Part shown: in pieces, positions 1 to 14,535 of the stretch | Layout: each line of letters begins with the position of its first letter | Numbering within the stretch: the stretch's first letter is position 1 | Source of the DNA: Henckelia pumila | Taxonomy: Eukaryota; Streptophyta; Magnoliopsida; Lamiales; Gesneriaceae | Direction of reading: 5' to 3' | Length of the DNA: 64,000 nucleotides | Assembly: GCF_033568475.1 (NCBI RefSeq) | Contig: NC_133123.1 | Span: forward strand, 3,410,001 to 3,474,000 | The notes under the pieces: generated by a model | What the model was told of the DNA's origin: nothing | Seen by the model: only the letters and a program-made list of their open reading frames with translations | Database searches by the model: none | Made by a program: the position numbers and the translations under genes

Positions 1-23
1 TTGGACTCTGGGTAAATGTGCAG

Positions 24-3000
24 GAATTTGGTAAATATTCTCGCTGATGGAACTCAATCAGGGAAAATTGAAGATGCTTCATATAGAAGTTCAAGTCTTA
101 CTCATCTTTTGAGAGACTCATTTGGTGGCAACGCTAAGCTCTCCATTATATGTGCCATTTCTCCAGACAACAAGTACTAAAAACCATTGAATTTTTCTAG
201 ATAAATTTCAAAATAGTTTTTCTGTTGATTTTTATATATTTTACCTACCGTCGTTGATTCTTTAGCTTGTTATATTTCTTATGATTTGTCCTCTATTTAT
301 GAGCAGAAGTAAAAGCGAAACTCTGAGTACACTCAGATTTGGACTACGAGCAAAGTTTGTAAAGAATGAACCCGTGATAAATGAGATAACAGAAGATGAT
401 GTTAATGACCTGAGCGATCAGATTCGGCAACTAAAGGTCTTATTACTAGCGCAACTAAGTGAAGAGTTTTACAAAGTCTTTTGCTAGATGTCTTGAATAG
501 AATTGAATGAATGCAGGAAGAACTCATGAGAGCTAAATCCAGCACATGCAACTCACTCAGCAGTGGCGGACACTTCAGAGGAGGAAATGTGCGTGAAAGC
601 TTGAACCTTTTGAGACGCAGCCTCAATCGTTCAATAATCTTACCAAGTATAGACAAGGACTCTGAAACAGATTTATTTATCAACGAGGATGATGTAAAAG
701 AACTAAAAAATCAGATTGACAATATCCGAGTTTCTCATGAAGAAAATTTAAGAGAAGATTCTGACAATGGAGAGAGTTGTGCACTCTTGTACTCTGCTGA
801 AGGCTGTGAAACAGGCTTCACCTCCTGTGAACACTATTTGAGTTGCTCAGAAGACGGTGAGATCGAAGAAATCAATTCCAGTGAAACTCATTTAGAACTG
901 CCACACCTGAAAAATGCTACTCAGGTGGCAGAACTTGATCAAGTTTCTAAGAACTCGATTGTGACGGATCCTCTGGTAATGAATAATCTGTCCATCAGTG
1001 GATTCCATCAGACTGGAGACCTACAAGATCCTGTTTTTTCTGAGTCGCCTAAAATTAAGAGTTCCCAGAGGAAAAGCTTAATTTTCTTATCGAATCATCT
1101 CTCGAATCAGGAAGATGCAGTACAGACTTCCAAAAGTCTGGAGGTGTTACGTCAATCACACCAACAATCTGATCACGGTAATTCGTCCCTAAGATCCAGC
1201 ACAATTTTTCCTGGCGCTACTGAGTCCTTGGCAGCTAGCCTTCACAGAGGATTACAGATAATTGACTATCACCAAAAGAACTCCACAACAACTAGATCAT
1301 CCGCCTCCTTCTCATTTGAACACTTGGCACTCAAACCGTGCCTCTCCGTTGACAAGGGCAGCACTTTTGTTCAAACCTTGCCAGGAAATGGCCAATCTTC
1401 AGATCCTTCATCTGCTTCCTTTGTTTGCATGAAATGTCAAAGTCAAGAGATTGAGGTTAATTTGAAGACACAGATTATAACAGTGGATGAATCAGCAAAT
1501 TCAAATAGATTGGGGATTCTAGTGACCAAGGTTGGGTCTAAAGCTGCTTAATTCTAAACTTCCAATGCCAATAAAATCGGAATTTCTTTCTTTTTCTTGT
1601 TTATATCTCACTTTGTCTTTGTGCTCAGGATGTAGACAAAGATTTAGCACTGTCTGATGAAAGAGAGAAGGAGCTCGGCATCAAATGCAATGAGCAAGCA
1701 GCTGAAATTGACCGTCTAAGGAAACTGGTGATTGGATTTTTTCTTTTCTGATGTAAATGTGAGGAATGTTTATCCGAGAAACATGCTAACAACCTATATT
1801 TCACTGCAGCTAGAGCAGTACATGTTCGAGGCTAATCAGGCTGATGTCAGAGGGGCCAACAATTCTTCCAGTTTCAGTGAAATGAAGAAGCAGCTGCCAC
1901 CTATCAGCGAGGATGAACATGATAAGTGCCAAAATCAGGTGGGTCTTTGTTTGCTGAATTTTTAGAATATGCCCTGCTATATACGTGTCCTTACGGATGC
2001 TGTTGTTCCTTCTAGCTTGTGGCATTTCATGGTGATGAAAATCTTGATTCAGAAGTTGTGAAGGAGCAGTGTGAAATTAAAGAAGTCCAGGAAGACTTGA
2101 ATAATTCTATGAAGAAATCCTTCAGTGCGGAAGAAAAAGAGGCGCTTATTAAAGAAATTGAAACACTAAAAGCCAAACTGCATATGTACACCGACACACC
2201 AACAAGAAGATCAACGGACAAGCTCAGATCTTCTTTGCTGTCTCAATCGATCCAGTTTAGAAAAAGTTGCACCAATTCTCAAGGCATTATTAGTGGAGAA
2301 GAATTTGAGAAGGAAAGGCAGAAGTGGATGGAAATGGAGAGTGACTGGATATCACTAACTGACGAATTAAGAATCGATATAGAAATTAATCGTCATCGAG
2401 CAGAACAAGTTGAGTTGGAGTTGAGACTAGAGAAGAAGTGCACGGAAGAGTTGGATGATGCCCTCAAAAGATCTGTCATAGGGCAAGCTAGAATGATCGA
2501 GCATTATGTGGAGCTTCAAGAGACATACAATGACATAGTATTAAAGCATCGAGCGATTATGGAAAGCGTAGCAGAGGTGAAAAGGGCAGCTTCTAAAGCA
2601 GGATCCAAGGGTCGCCATGGCTCTCGTTTTGCCAAGGCCTTTGCAGCAGAGCTTTCCTCTTCGAGGGCGGAAAGGGAGAGGGAAAGGGAGTTTCTGAAGA
2701 AGGAGAATCAAAGTCTTAAAATCCAACTCAAAGATACCGCAGAAGCTGTGCACGCCGCAGGTGAACTTCTTGTTAGGTTGAAAGAAGCAGAGGAAGCAGC
2801 TTCAGTAGCTGAGGTAATTCATACTCAACACACATTCTTTCTAGTTTCTGGCAAAGCCACATTTACATAACTCTTTTGCGCGCTTTGTTTTGCAGGAGAA
2901 GCACACAAGGATGGAGGAAGAGAATGAAAAGTTAAAAAAACAAATGGAGAAACTGAAAAGAAAGCACAAGATGGAGATTATTACAATGAAACAGTATCTT

Positions 3001-3156
3001 GCAGAGAGCAGGCTGCCTGAAGCTGCATTACAACATCCCCTGTATCGTGAAGACTCGGATGTACCGCACAATGATAAAGTATATGATGATGATGATCAGG
3101 CTTGGAGAGCAGAATTTGGTGCAATTTACCAAGATCACTACTCTGGTTTTAATTGA
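24..3156 (+). CDS. Kinesin-like protein of the KIN-12 subfamily (KIN-12F-like), 3' part
   Basis: Seven exons are in the window: 24-173, 307-436, 517-1530, 1629-1727, 1810-1938, 2016-2813 and 2896-3156 (TGA). All introns are GT-AG and the frame is continuous, giving about 860 residues; the gene begins upstream of the window. Exons 1-2 encode the end of the motor domain ([18 protein letters not shown]) and the neck linker ([18 protein letters not shown]), followed by the acidic [19 protein letters not shown] coiled-coil entry. The long exon 3 has the family's [15 protein letters not shown] segment; exons 6-7 are mostly charged coiled coil. KIN-12 kinesins are plus-end motors of the phragmoplast and preprophase band in plant cytokinesis. 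The KIN-12F assignment is from remembered sequence similarity; subfamily membership is firm, the exact orthologue is not. Confidence 0.92.
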
Positions 3157-4129
3157 TTTTGAGCATGGTCCCCTACTTGGGTATCATGCTACACATAACC
3201 TAAGACTTTATGTAGTAGTAAAGTATATGATGTTTTCTGCTTTTGAAGTTTATTGGTGGCATTATTTTTGGAGTGACTTGAACGGAATAACATATGTAAA
3301 AGTTTCTAATATGCCTGGATCTATTCGACTAACTTGAAAACTATACTTTCAACCGAAAAACTTATTAAAGATAAACCTATTCTAAACAATATTCATTACA
3401 ATTTAGATCAAAGTCACAATGTATAAGAATAAGAAATTTTGGTGGAGACCTCTATGGGGTGTCCAAGTTGGTGGAGTAGGTGAATTCTTGACCAGATGTC
3501 AGGAGTTCGATTCTCCCTGTCAACATTTTTTTGGACTAGCCTGTCACACAAGACTTGCCTAGGCTAACGTAGTTTGCAGGCTATTGCGTTAGTCTACCCA
3601 ATGCGCACCGAAGATAGCGGTTGCGGGTTTTCACGTCACAAAAAAATAAAAAAATTTGTGGAGCAAATTTTTATCTAATCCAACAAGTACCCACATAAGT
3701 GAAATTTGAAGAGACCTTGATGAATCTAGGGCAATCATCCAAATAAACATTTGACGAGTTTGGACAAGTTAAAATATCATGCACAATTGATTCAAATAAG
3801 CGCATTGAGATTTCACTTTTGTGCATATGATGACATTATTGTTTCTTGATTAAAAAACAATGCAACTACCGTATAAAAATTACATGGGGATTATATATGA
3901 CAACATTCTTAATTAAAATTCCCAATATTTTGAGTCTCGTGAATGAAGTGTTTTGGGAGAGCTTAATTATTAATTTTGAGGTGTACGCAAAAAATTTATA
4001 ATCACAAGAAGAATTTATTATTACTGGAAAACGAAACCTCATTTGAAATTTGAGTCAACGGTGTTTAAAAAGGAAAAGTAAAAATTGGATTTGGGTCAAC
4101 AATATGAAATGAAAATTGGGTCAATACCG
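3157..4129. other. Intergenic, kinesin to eS8
   Basis: AT-rich spacer that includes the kinesin 3' UTR and one SINE copy, annotated separately. No other coding or RNA signal was recognised. Confidence 0.7.
3447..3651 (+). mobile_element. tRNA-derived SINE, copy 1
   Basis: A 205-bp unit with a box A-like stretch (GTTGGTGGAGTAGG) and a box B-like stretch (AGGAGTTCGATTCTCCC), a tRNA-unrelated body, and a short A-rich 3' tail (AAAAAAATAAAAAA). It is flanked by an imperfect direct repeat of about 12-14 bp (AAATTTTGGTGGAG at 3433-3446 and AAATTTGTGGAG at 3652-3663), as expected for target-primed insertion. A second diverged copy lies at 14536-14757. It resembles Au-like plant SINEs in layout, but the family name is not established here. 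Confidence 0.8.
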
Positions 4130-4200
4130 AATGGGCCATTTGTATGGCCTTTGGCCCAAACGTTTTGGCAAAGTCATTGACTAGGGTTTTTAAATAAAAG
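4130..4200 (+). promoter_or_regulatory. Ribosomal-protein-type core promoter of eS8
   Basis: Two TGGGCC/GGCCCA (site II-like) elements at 4132-4137 and 4153-4158 are followed by a telobox (CTAGGGTTTT at 4181-4190) about 115 bp before the ATG. TGGGCC plus telobox is the usual combination at plant ribosomal protein genes, where it drives growth-linked expression. The elements are seen directly; the transcription start is not mapped. Confidence 0.75.
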
Positions 4201-4302
4201 CCATGCCAACTCACTCTTTGTTTCACAACCCTCGGTGGATGCAGTAGTTTTGTTCTTCCGTTCGGCAGCCATCGGAGAACTTGTAATCTCCCGCCGGCAA
4301 TC

Positions 4303-5813
<1,511 letters not shown>

Positions 5814-6238
5814 ATCCACAAAATTTTCCAATCGAACATCACTCTTATTTTATCAATTTGTTATTATGCCTCTTCAATTTTATTAACAGAGATTTACCTT
5901 ATCAAAGATTTACCTTAGTTTTTGATAGTTATCAACATATTCCTTGTCATACTGATGATTCTTGACTGAGAATTTTGTTTAGTACACTGTTATTTAAGCT
6001 GCAGTTGCTTTGTCTGTCTTATGTTTTGCGGCAACCGAGGAGCACTTGGTAATATTGGTACACTTGGTGCGTGCCTGGAACAAAATATCTTTTATTTTTA
6101 TTAACTCCATGAATGTTTTTATTCCTTCAATTCATGGAAGTAGAAAATTGTTGGAGAAAAAACAGCTAACAATCACACCCCACTTTTGATGATAAATGAA
6201 ATTAACAGGTGGAAATAAAAAACCATGTCACTAAATAG
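5814..6238. other. Convergent 3' UTR spacer
   Basis: The 3' flanks of eS8 (+) and the MO25-like gene (-) meet here. The DNA is T-rich with several AATAAA-like words. No separate gene is seen. Confidence 0.6.
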
Positions 6239-8422
6239 TTATACTGCAATGGGTTTGCACAATTCCCCCGAACACGTAATTGGTGTTGTTGGCTGAAGTT
6301 CTTCAATCTCTTTAATGATTTGAGCTTTGTCTGATTCAAACATCTCATCCTCTGCAAAAACAAAATCAAACTCTCTTAAAAATTAGAAATTAGAATCCTA
6401 CAACTGATCCACAGAGTTACTTGCCAACCATACTGGGAAAAAAAAAGAAAAAGACAAGTGATTCATTACCTTTTTCAATGGTAAAGCCATCGAAGAAGCG
6501 TATAAGCTTACTTTTGTTTGCGCACAGAATGTTGACAATATCAGCGGGTTTACACTGGTTAGCCACGAAGAGCTGCAAGATGGACTTGATGATTTAGAAC
6601 TCCAAATGGAAAGTTTCCTTTTCATTTTGTTTTTTCAGTGGGAATTACCTTGAAAACATGGAAGGCATCAATCTGTATGTTCTTCTGTGATTCCTGCAAC
6701 ATCAAATTCTCGCTTAGTTACATGATATATCGCATTGGTGTCTTCTTGTAACTTGTAAATGATCCCATAAATGCTTTTATGTACCCTCAAAAGATTCATT
6801 TGGACCCTCATGTTCTCTTTCGAGCTGACATAACGTATCATCACGTTAGAGTTCGAACGATCCAGCAAAATATCTCCCAGGAGCTGCAAAAAAAAAAAAA
6901 AAAAAGTACTGGCAAATCATCATCAATGAATTCAGACAAAAACATCGTGCATAAACATTAGATATCCAAAGTTTATACCTTGATAGCATATCTTCTTGTC
7001 ATGTAATTTGTGGACTCCAGCAACTTAGAATTGAAGTCAACGAAAAACTGCAGGAACATACAGACATGGAAACATCAAAATTGTTTGGAATTTCGTTTTG
7101 TTTTTTTTTTTTATGTTGCATGGTGAGGAAAGAACATACCCAGCGGTAGTTTATGGTTAGAAATTCTGAAACTGTGGACTTATGCCTTGTAAGAAGCTCC
7201 TGTTATGTGTAGCTACGTTATAAATAGACATCTTATTCTGTTTAAAGATTCATAAATCTAGGACTTTCATGATGTGCATACAACTACACGTACGTATATA
7301 CCTTAAAGGTTGCTGCGGCATCTGAAGCAACATCGAAATTCGGAAGTTGCACGTAGTCGAAAAACTTCTTCAAATGCTCAGATTTCAAAACATATCTGCA
7401 GAGAATATATATATGTCACAAATCAAGAGAGTTTCTTGCAAAGATTAAAGATTGATGGTACTGGAGGTGTTACCTGGCGACGACTTGATGCCGTATCGAC
7501 TCCCTCAACATTGCTCCAAAATGCAAGGCATTTACAGGATCCTCATAACTATATGGAAAATGGAAATTAGGGAATTAATCATCAATATATATTATATAAT
7601 AAGAAACAAAAAATATGAATGGAAAATCATTACCAAAATAATCAAAGGAAACTCACCCAGTTATCAGCAGATCCATAAGATCAAGATTGGCTTCCAAGTA
7701 GTCAGAAGCAATCAACCGTGACTGAACCGGTTGTCTCTGCAAATTTGCGACGATTTGAGTCGCTTCTTTGCGCGCCTAGGCAAAGAAAACGAAACCATCA
7801 TCAAGTTCAAGAACCAAAATGTTATTCGATCTGAATTAAACGGAACGAGTAACAGAATGAATCAATTAATAACATTTTCTGTTGCGTACCTCAAAGTTGA
7901 ATTTTGGGAGAGTGTGAATGAGGAGACGAAGGGTGTCTTCGTGGAAGAACTCTTGAGTCAATTGGGCACAGGCTTCTGCGACTGGTTCAGAATCATCAAC
8001 ACCGTACAGAATCGACTTCAGCTCCCTGATGTGGGCATCTAATTGCTCCATCTGAAAACAAGAAACAAAAAAAAAAAGATAGATTGTAAATATCCCATGC
8101 ATGCATGCACACGTACGTAAATTAAAAAGGGATCGATGAATAAAAGAGCTAGCTAGCTAGCAACCTTTTCATCTCGTTTAGGCTTGCCGGCGGCATCGGT
8201 GGCAGATTCAAGATACAAGAGAAGAGACCTGGTGTTACGGACGACATCGACAGGAGTCCGAGGTTTCTTGGATTTGAACAGATTCTTCATGGAAGCGGTG
8301 CGTAGAATCCTGGGAACGAGCTTCTTAAAATTCATAGAAGAACCGGACCTCTTCATAGGCTTGCCATCTTTCTTCGCATTAATCTCCTTCCCCTGGGAAA
8401 GGGAATGAGATTCCGCCGGCAT
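6239..8422 (-). CDS. MO25-like (CAB39 family) scaffold protein
   Basis: Eleven exons, 5' to 3' on the minus strand: 8422-8165, 8051-7890, 7775-7657, 7548-7474, 7395-7302, 7199-7140, 7047-6979, 6883-6785, 6693-6649, 6572-6470 and 6351-6239. Together they give 398 residues. Family hallmarks are [52 protein letters not shown] and [13 protein letters not shown]25 is a helical-repeat scaffold that binds and activates STE20/GCK kinases; plant homologues act in the MOR/NDR pathway of cell polarity. The protein is longer than the usual 340 residues because of a basic N-terminal extension of about 44 residues ahead of the usual start MKNLFKSK. Both starts are in frame in exon 1. A full-length MO25 fold is very likely. 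Confidence 0.93.
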
Positions 8423-10071
8423 GATTGGAATAATATTTTAGAATTAAAGAACCCAAAATTAATATATATTGGAGGAATATGATCCAGTCGATCATGTGGA
8501 TTGATCATCGAATCCATATATGGATTCTGTGGTTGGGTTTTGTGTGGGAACTCCGAATTCATAGGAATCGTGGGAAATTAATTTTTTTTTTTGGGTTTTC
8601 AAAGGTTGTATGAAATGGCATACGTACGTACGTGTATTTGTCTGATTTATTGATCGAGGACTGTAGTTTCCTAAATCCTTGGACTTAGTATCGTCTCCGG
8701 TTTTTGTAGTAATTTGTACGGTTTTTCGCGTGTTCCCTTAAAACCAGGTCAAAGCTGTTTTGGAAATTAATGTTGGTTTATTTTATTATTATTTTTTCAA
8801 AGACAAGTTTTTTTTTTAACCAAAAGAGCATATATAATAAACCCTCAAAAAAAAAAAAAAAGAAGAAGAAGAGAGTCATATAATAATTAATATTTTAATT
8901 TAAGAATCTAAAGGAGGGAGTCAATATTCCTAATCTTAAATCTAATTAATCCTCTGTGACATTAGCATTATATATTAACATATTAGTGTTACCCTTGTAT
9001 ATTTAGATATAGACATTTTAGATACATGATAGAGATTGGAAAATAAAAATAGTATCCGGCGTCCAGTGAGAACAGTTTAACTAAAGCTAGCATTCTTTCT
9101 CCGATCCACACGGACCACACCTATTCAAAATCTAACCATTTTTTTTTCTTTTGAAAAAATTCAAATACAAATTTGAAAAGAAATAATTACAACAACGTTA
9201 CCATGTTATACAATAAAGTTACTGTGAATAAAAAAATATTGTTATAATTTTAAACTAATACATATGCATGCATATATGTTTTGTATGGAGATATTGATCA
9301 ACAAAATAATTTTATATGATATTTGATCAATTTTCTCGAATGAATACACTTGGAAACCGTATAATGTGATTTTTTTCCCTACGTGTGGGATCTAGCTAGT
9401 AATATTTGATAATTTTCATTTGGTGTATACACAAACACAAACACAAACACATAGGTAATAAACAACCGAATGATATGTATAAATATCAATCACACGAATA
9501 TAATTTTATAATACTTATGTATAATGTATATATATTCTCTTAATCCTAAATAAGAAAATCCCATATGATTTGTTGTATAATTATGCATTGATATCACTTT
9601 GCCATAAAATTGAAGTATAGTTTGGTTATTCACACATCATTTCAAGAAATAATGAAATTTTCAATGGATAAATTTTTTTTGTCAAATGGAAACAAAATGA
9701 GTAATTACGTAAACATTAAAAACAAGGCATTTGTCTTTAAAAAAAAGAAAAGAAAATTAACAGTCGTTAGAGTGTAAATAACATTTCCAAAATTGGTGAG
9801 ATCTTATTTTACACATTCATTATATTATAATATGAATGAAATATTATATCAGCTTGAATTTTATAAAATCTACATGCACTTCTAATATTTTGCTGTCTTT
9901 TCATAATTTAAACTATATATGCCAAATAATCAGATTCTTCGCAAACTTCAAGTGACTTTCACAATGAAAAAGTCAGTTGTGGCCATACATGCAAAGTAAC
10001 TTACATAATGAAACATATTGTCTATTTTTTATTCGAAATTATAAATGACACAAAATAGAGCTACACATTAA
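8423..10071. other. Intergenic, AT-rich
   Basis: 5' flank of the MO25-like gene followed by low-complexity AT-rich DNA, with short A and T runs, a CACAAA repeat at 9430-9450 and ACGT repeats near 8620. No gene was recognised. Confidence 0.6.
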
Positions 10072-11605
10072 TCAATGGCCAAAACCAGACGAGGATTCAG
10101 ACCTCCAATATCTGGCTTTCTCAAATCCATTGGTGTAATTCTCAAAATCTTCAATAGCTTCGTCAATTTGTTCTTGAGTATTCATCACAAATGGTCCATA
10201 TTGCACAACTGGCTCTTCCAATGGCTCACCTCCAACCAAAATGAACCTAAGGGACTTGGTGGATTTGTTCCATGCATCCAAGCCATCACCCGAGCCTAGA
10301 AGAACAAGGTTATGGGCCAACAAAGGCGAAGATCGCGAGCTTCCGAATACTCCCTCACCCTCCAACACGTACACAAATGCATTCCAAGAATAAGGTACGG
10401 GTTGCCGAATTCGAGCCCCGGGATTGAGGGTGAAATCCAGATACATTGTAGGGGTGACAGTGTATATCGGAGACCGGACTCCTAGTGCCTCTCCAGCTAT
10501 AACTCGGACCTTGACACCATCTTTTGTGGCTTCAGAAATATCCTCTTTGTTCATTTCTTGGTAACGTGGCTCACACCTGCAGTGGATTAACAAATAAAAA
10601 TTGAAGAAATGGAGCAATGATTGGATGAGTTTTTGGAGTTAATTTTTCAAATCCCCACTGGCACAAAAAGGTCAACTTTTGAGTATACTTTGTGAAAGTG
10701 AATTAACCAGAATCTTTAATTTGCAAATTAGAGACAAAAGAAAGAGGTGTCATTTTCAACAAGTTAAATTAAATTTGCCTTACATTTTATACTTGGAAGG
10801 GAGATTGATCCACAACTGTAAACCCTTTTGAGTTCCCTCAGGAACAGGCATTTCTGAGTGGACTATTCCTCTCCCTGCAGTCATCCACTGCAACTCTCCA
10901 GCTTCTATTATCCCTTTGTGTCCTTCAAAATCTTCATGTATCACCGCTCCCTGCAGTACCACAAATGATTAATATTATATTGCTAGCTGCAGTACACAAT
11001 CACATCTACTTGAGTTGAGCATATATAATGCAAAGAAAAGTCGGAACTTTCGATGATCTTCGAAGAAGAATAACTTGACTAGCTATATATATATTACCTG
11101 AAGCATGTAGGTGACAGTCTCGAATCCTGGTAAAAATACAAATGATCATTAGCTAATACTTAACATGAACTCGAAATATGTGATGAAATGACTTGAAATA
11201 TTAAAACCTCTGTGTGGGTGATCAGGGAATCCAGCTGGAGCAGTAACTGTAAGATCATGAAGCCAACACATGACATTCATCAATATCAGACCAAGAATTG
11301 AATTTTAAGGTTGTATATATATGAAAGATGGATAGAGGGGGAATTATTAAGGACCTGAGAATTCATCCAGAACAAGGAAGGGGTCAAAATATTTGAGCTC
11401 AGACCTGAGAAGAAATAACAGATCAAAACAAATTTTATTTAAATCTGGGAAAAAAAAAATCATTTCCTGAAAACCAAACAATTATATATAATATTCTTGA
11501 CCTCCCGATGCTTCTTCTTACAGTGGCCCCGACGCCTTCTTGTTGAGGTCTGGCGTGGAGTTTTCTGACGAGTGGCCGCGGCTGTCTCACAACATTATTG
11601 GACAT
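10072..11605 (-). CDS. Pirin-like protein (bicupin)
   Basis: Six exons on the minus strand: 11605-11502, 11404-11355, 11246-11208, 11126-11098, 10950-10784 and 10576-10072, giving 297 residues. The N-terminal cupin has the metal ligands expected of pirins: H61 and H63 (PDHPHRGFET), H105 and E107 (GRGIVHSEMP). The second cupin covers roughly residues 170-260, with VRVIAGEALGV and YVLEGEGVFGS. Pirins are Fe(II) cupins; some have quercetin dioxygenase activity, and Arabidopsis PRN1 interacts with G-alpha and NF-Y in ABA and light signalling. There is no transit peptide, so a cytosolic or nuclear location is likely. All introns are GT-AG and nothing looks damaged. Confidence 0.95.
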
Positions 11606-11992
11606 GTCCGAAAAATCAAATCTTGTGTTTGAAAGGGTTGAATCTTGGGGATTTTTATGGATTCTTGTTTATGCTCTGTTTCTAGTTTATATAGCGGAGA
11701 TATGAGGAAACTTAATTGGAAGTCCTTTTGAGAGTCTAAGGTTTTATGCATGTAGGTCCTTTGTTAGGTTCCTTGAGATCCAGGGGACTCGTTCTGTTTA
11801 TTTCCACCTTTTGGCAGCTTCAGCCTGACGCCATTCTGACGTCAATTATCAAATGTCACATGAGTTCCATATGTGAGGTGAATTTGAAAAATACTCCCTC
11901 GTTTTTGTACTAAAAAAAAAAATTCCTTTACGACACGGTTTACTTGTCAATTTTGAGAGACATCTTTGACTTGATTTATCAAAAGGGATAAT

Positions 11993-12779
11993 AGCCAAAA
12001 TAGCTTGTTTTGTATTTTGGTTATGTAAGTATTCAATTTTGGGTTTTGGTTCTGTAATTTTAGTTATATTTTGATTTTTAGTTCTTTTAATTTAAGCAAT
12101 GTTTTTATAACCGAACCGGTAATTAAACCGATCTAACTTAAAAAAAAAAGGTCCAACTGGTTGGATTGTTTTAACCAGATGATCAGATCGAAAAACCGTT
12201 TATATAATATTATATAATTAATAATATATTTTAAATTATATACACCTAAAAATTTTATATAAATAGAAATATATAAATATATTCAAAAAATATATAAACT
12301 CTAATATTAATAAATAATATTTTATTGAAGAACAAAATTTCAAATAATAATGTATATATATAATAAATATTAAATTTAGATTTTAAAATAAAAAAACTAA
12401 TTTTTCAAACAAAAAATCGAAAAACCAATTTTTCGGTTCTTGATGATCAGTTCTGTCGGTTCAACCGTTAAAACGAATTTTGGGAGTGTTTCGGATCAAA
12501 TCAGTGACCGATTTCGGGTCAAACCGGTTGAACCGATCGGTACATTCCGGTTATCAAAACATTACATTTAATTGTTAATATCACAACAGACACATCATCA
12601 TTTTTAATGTCACTTAAGCATTTTTAGCTGTCACGTAAGCATTTTCTGATGTCACATCAACATTGTATGAAGAAAGGACTAAAAAACAATTATAACTTAA
12701 TTTATAGGACCAAAATCCAAAATTAAATACTTAGAGGACTAAAACACAAAATGAGCAAACTTATTAGACCATTTTGCCT
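11993..12779. mobile_element. Inverted-repeat MITE, outer element
   Basis: About 105 bp at the left (from AATAGCCAAAATAG) is the reverse complement, with scattered mismatches, of about 110 bp at the right (ending ACCATTTTGCCT). Phrases such as TTTTGGTTCTG and GGACCAAAATCC pair between the arms. The middle is occupied by a second inverted-repeat element at about 12099-12563. The arms are diverged, so the outer insertion is old. The superfamily is uncertain and the boundaries are within a few bases. Confidence 0.65.
12099..12563. mobile_element. Inner MITE with AACCGG-rich terminal repeats
   Basis: The left end AATGTTTTTATAACCGAACC matches the reverse complement of the right end (AATGTTTTGATAACCGGAAT). 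Inner flanks are rich in AACCG/CGGTT words, and the core is AT-rich. No transposase is present. It sits inside the element at 11993-12779 and is therefore the younger of the two. Confidence 0.65.
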
Positions 12780-14535
12780 ATATTTTCTTTTATGAAAATA
12801 TTGTTTTTCATGACAAAAATATTAATTTTCATTGTATATATAAGTTTAGTTTATGATCTGTCTCACGGAAATAAATCTATGAGATCGTTTCTTAAGAGAC
12901 GTACTCACATATAATGCATTAATTTTATGTCTTAAATTTGCTAGCCTAAGTGGTACCAAAGCACTCCTAATAGAGGGTTTTAGCTCCGAGACCTTATGAA
13001 ACCCCACACATAGGGATTTATACATTCACCGGATCAAGAAAATTGGTAATCTTAGATCGAATTAATTCTTAAAAAAAACAATTATACTCTTGAATTATAA
13101 AATGATGAAAAGTAAATTTGGATATCTCAAGTTCGATATCATAGAATATATTGATTAATTAATATGAAAGTGTTTGGATCAATGAATAAAAAAAAACTGA
13201 AATGCGCAGCAACCAACCAACAATTGCGATCACTCACAATAAAATTCACTTAATGGGACTGGGACATCATCAACAAACATTGATTCCAAGAACAAAAGAA
13301 GCTTCCCATGACGTCATTATTACAAAAGCATGAGGGAAATAAATTTATTTATTATTAATTTGTTTTCCAGTAGTTGAAGTCTTGAAGATATCATCGGTGT
13401 CAACTACACTTGCATGATATAGAAGGCGGACCACCCAACTGAGTTGAAGGTGCAATATGCGTCCAACTTCCCGGCGATCAAAAAAATACTCATTTCGTTT
13501 CGATTATTTTTACAGGTTTTTTAAATATATAGTCTAGTTTTAAATTTAATTGCATTTTTATTTGTTTTTTTTAATTTACTATCAAACAGTGAAAACATGG
13601 GTTAATTTTTAATTAATTAAATAAGGATAAATAGGAAATTTGTTTTTAAATATTGGTTTTTCAATTATTTTGTTAATCTACATGAAAAACAAACAAAACT
13701 TGTATCAGGACAGTGGGAGTATGCTTTTATTCATACAGTTTTTTTTTTAAAAAAATAAAATTTACAAATGTTCTAGTGTGTATAAATAAATTGATTAGGA
13801 CTTTCATACACGACCAACAAATTTGCGTCACACGTTAAATTTGTAAAGTTTGATGGGAATTTGAAATTCGGGTTTGACTTATCGCAACCCCATTTATTGC
13901 CGTGGGGGAGTAAAAGAAATCCCTTAAAAATAAAATACCATGGTGGAGTTTAACTTCAACATATCTTCATATCACATTGTCCGAAATATAGATCCAATTA
14001 TCAATATTTTGTAATAATTATGATTTTTTTTGTATTTAATGATGGTAATTTAATATCATGGATAAGATAATAATTTATAACTCTAATCATTTTTTACAAC
14101 TTGACTCAAATATTTGATTAAATAAAAATATATAATTAGTATATCTCTTTCGCACCAAACAAGAGGTGTATGATAAATTATTTAAATGCGGGATGAGGAG
14201 CAACACACATTAAATATGGAAAGTTCAGTGGGAATGCAAATGCGGGTTAGACTTTTTTTTTCCCCCGAAGCCATTTAATTTGGATTCATGGATTGGAGAT
14301 TGCATCAATCTTTCGTAATACATATATCATCATTCATCATGCTATATGGACAGGTTAATATTATTAGTCTTTTATAGGTTTTAACTAATTTTATTTTATG
14401 TCGTATATATTTTGTGGAATAAAAATTAATTTAATGGGATGAATTAATTCGTGAGATATGTGCACATTTTTTTTCTTTTACATGTGAGGGTCGTGGACTC
14501 GTGATGAGCGCATAGTTAAAATTGTGTAACATTTT

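Noticed and set aside
3447-3530. tRNA gene
   Set aside because: Box A- and B-like motifs exist, but there is no cloverleaf, and the unit has a SINE body, tail and target duplication.
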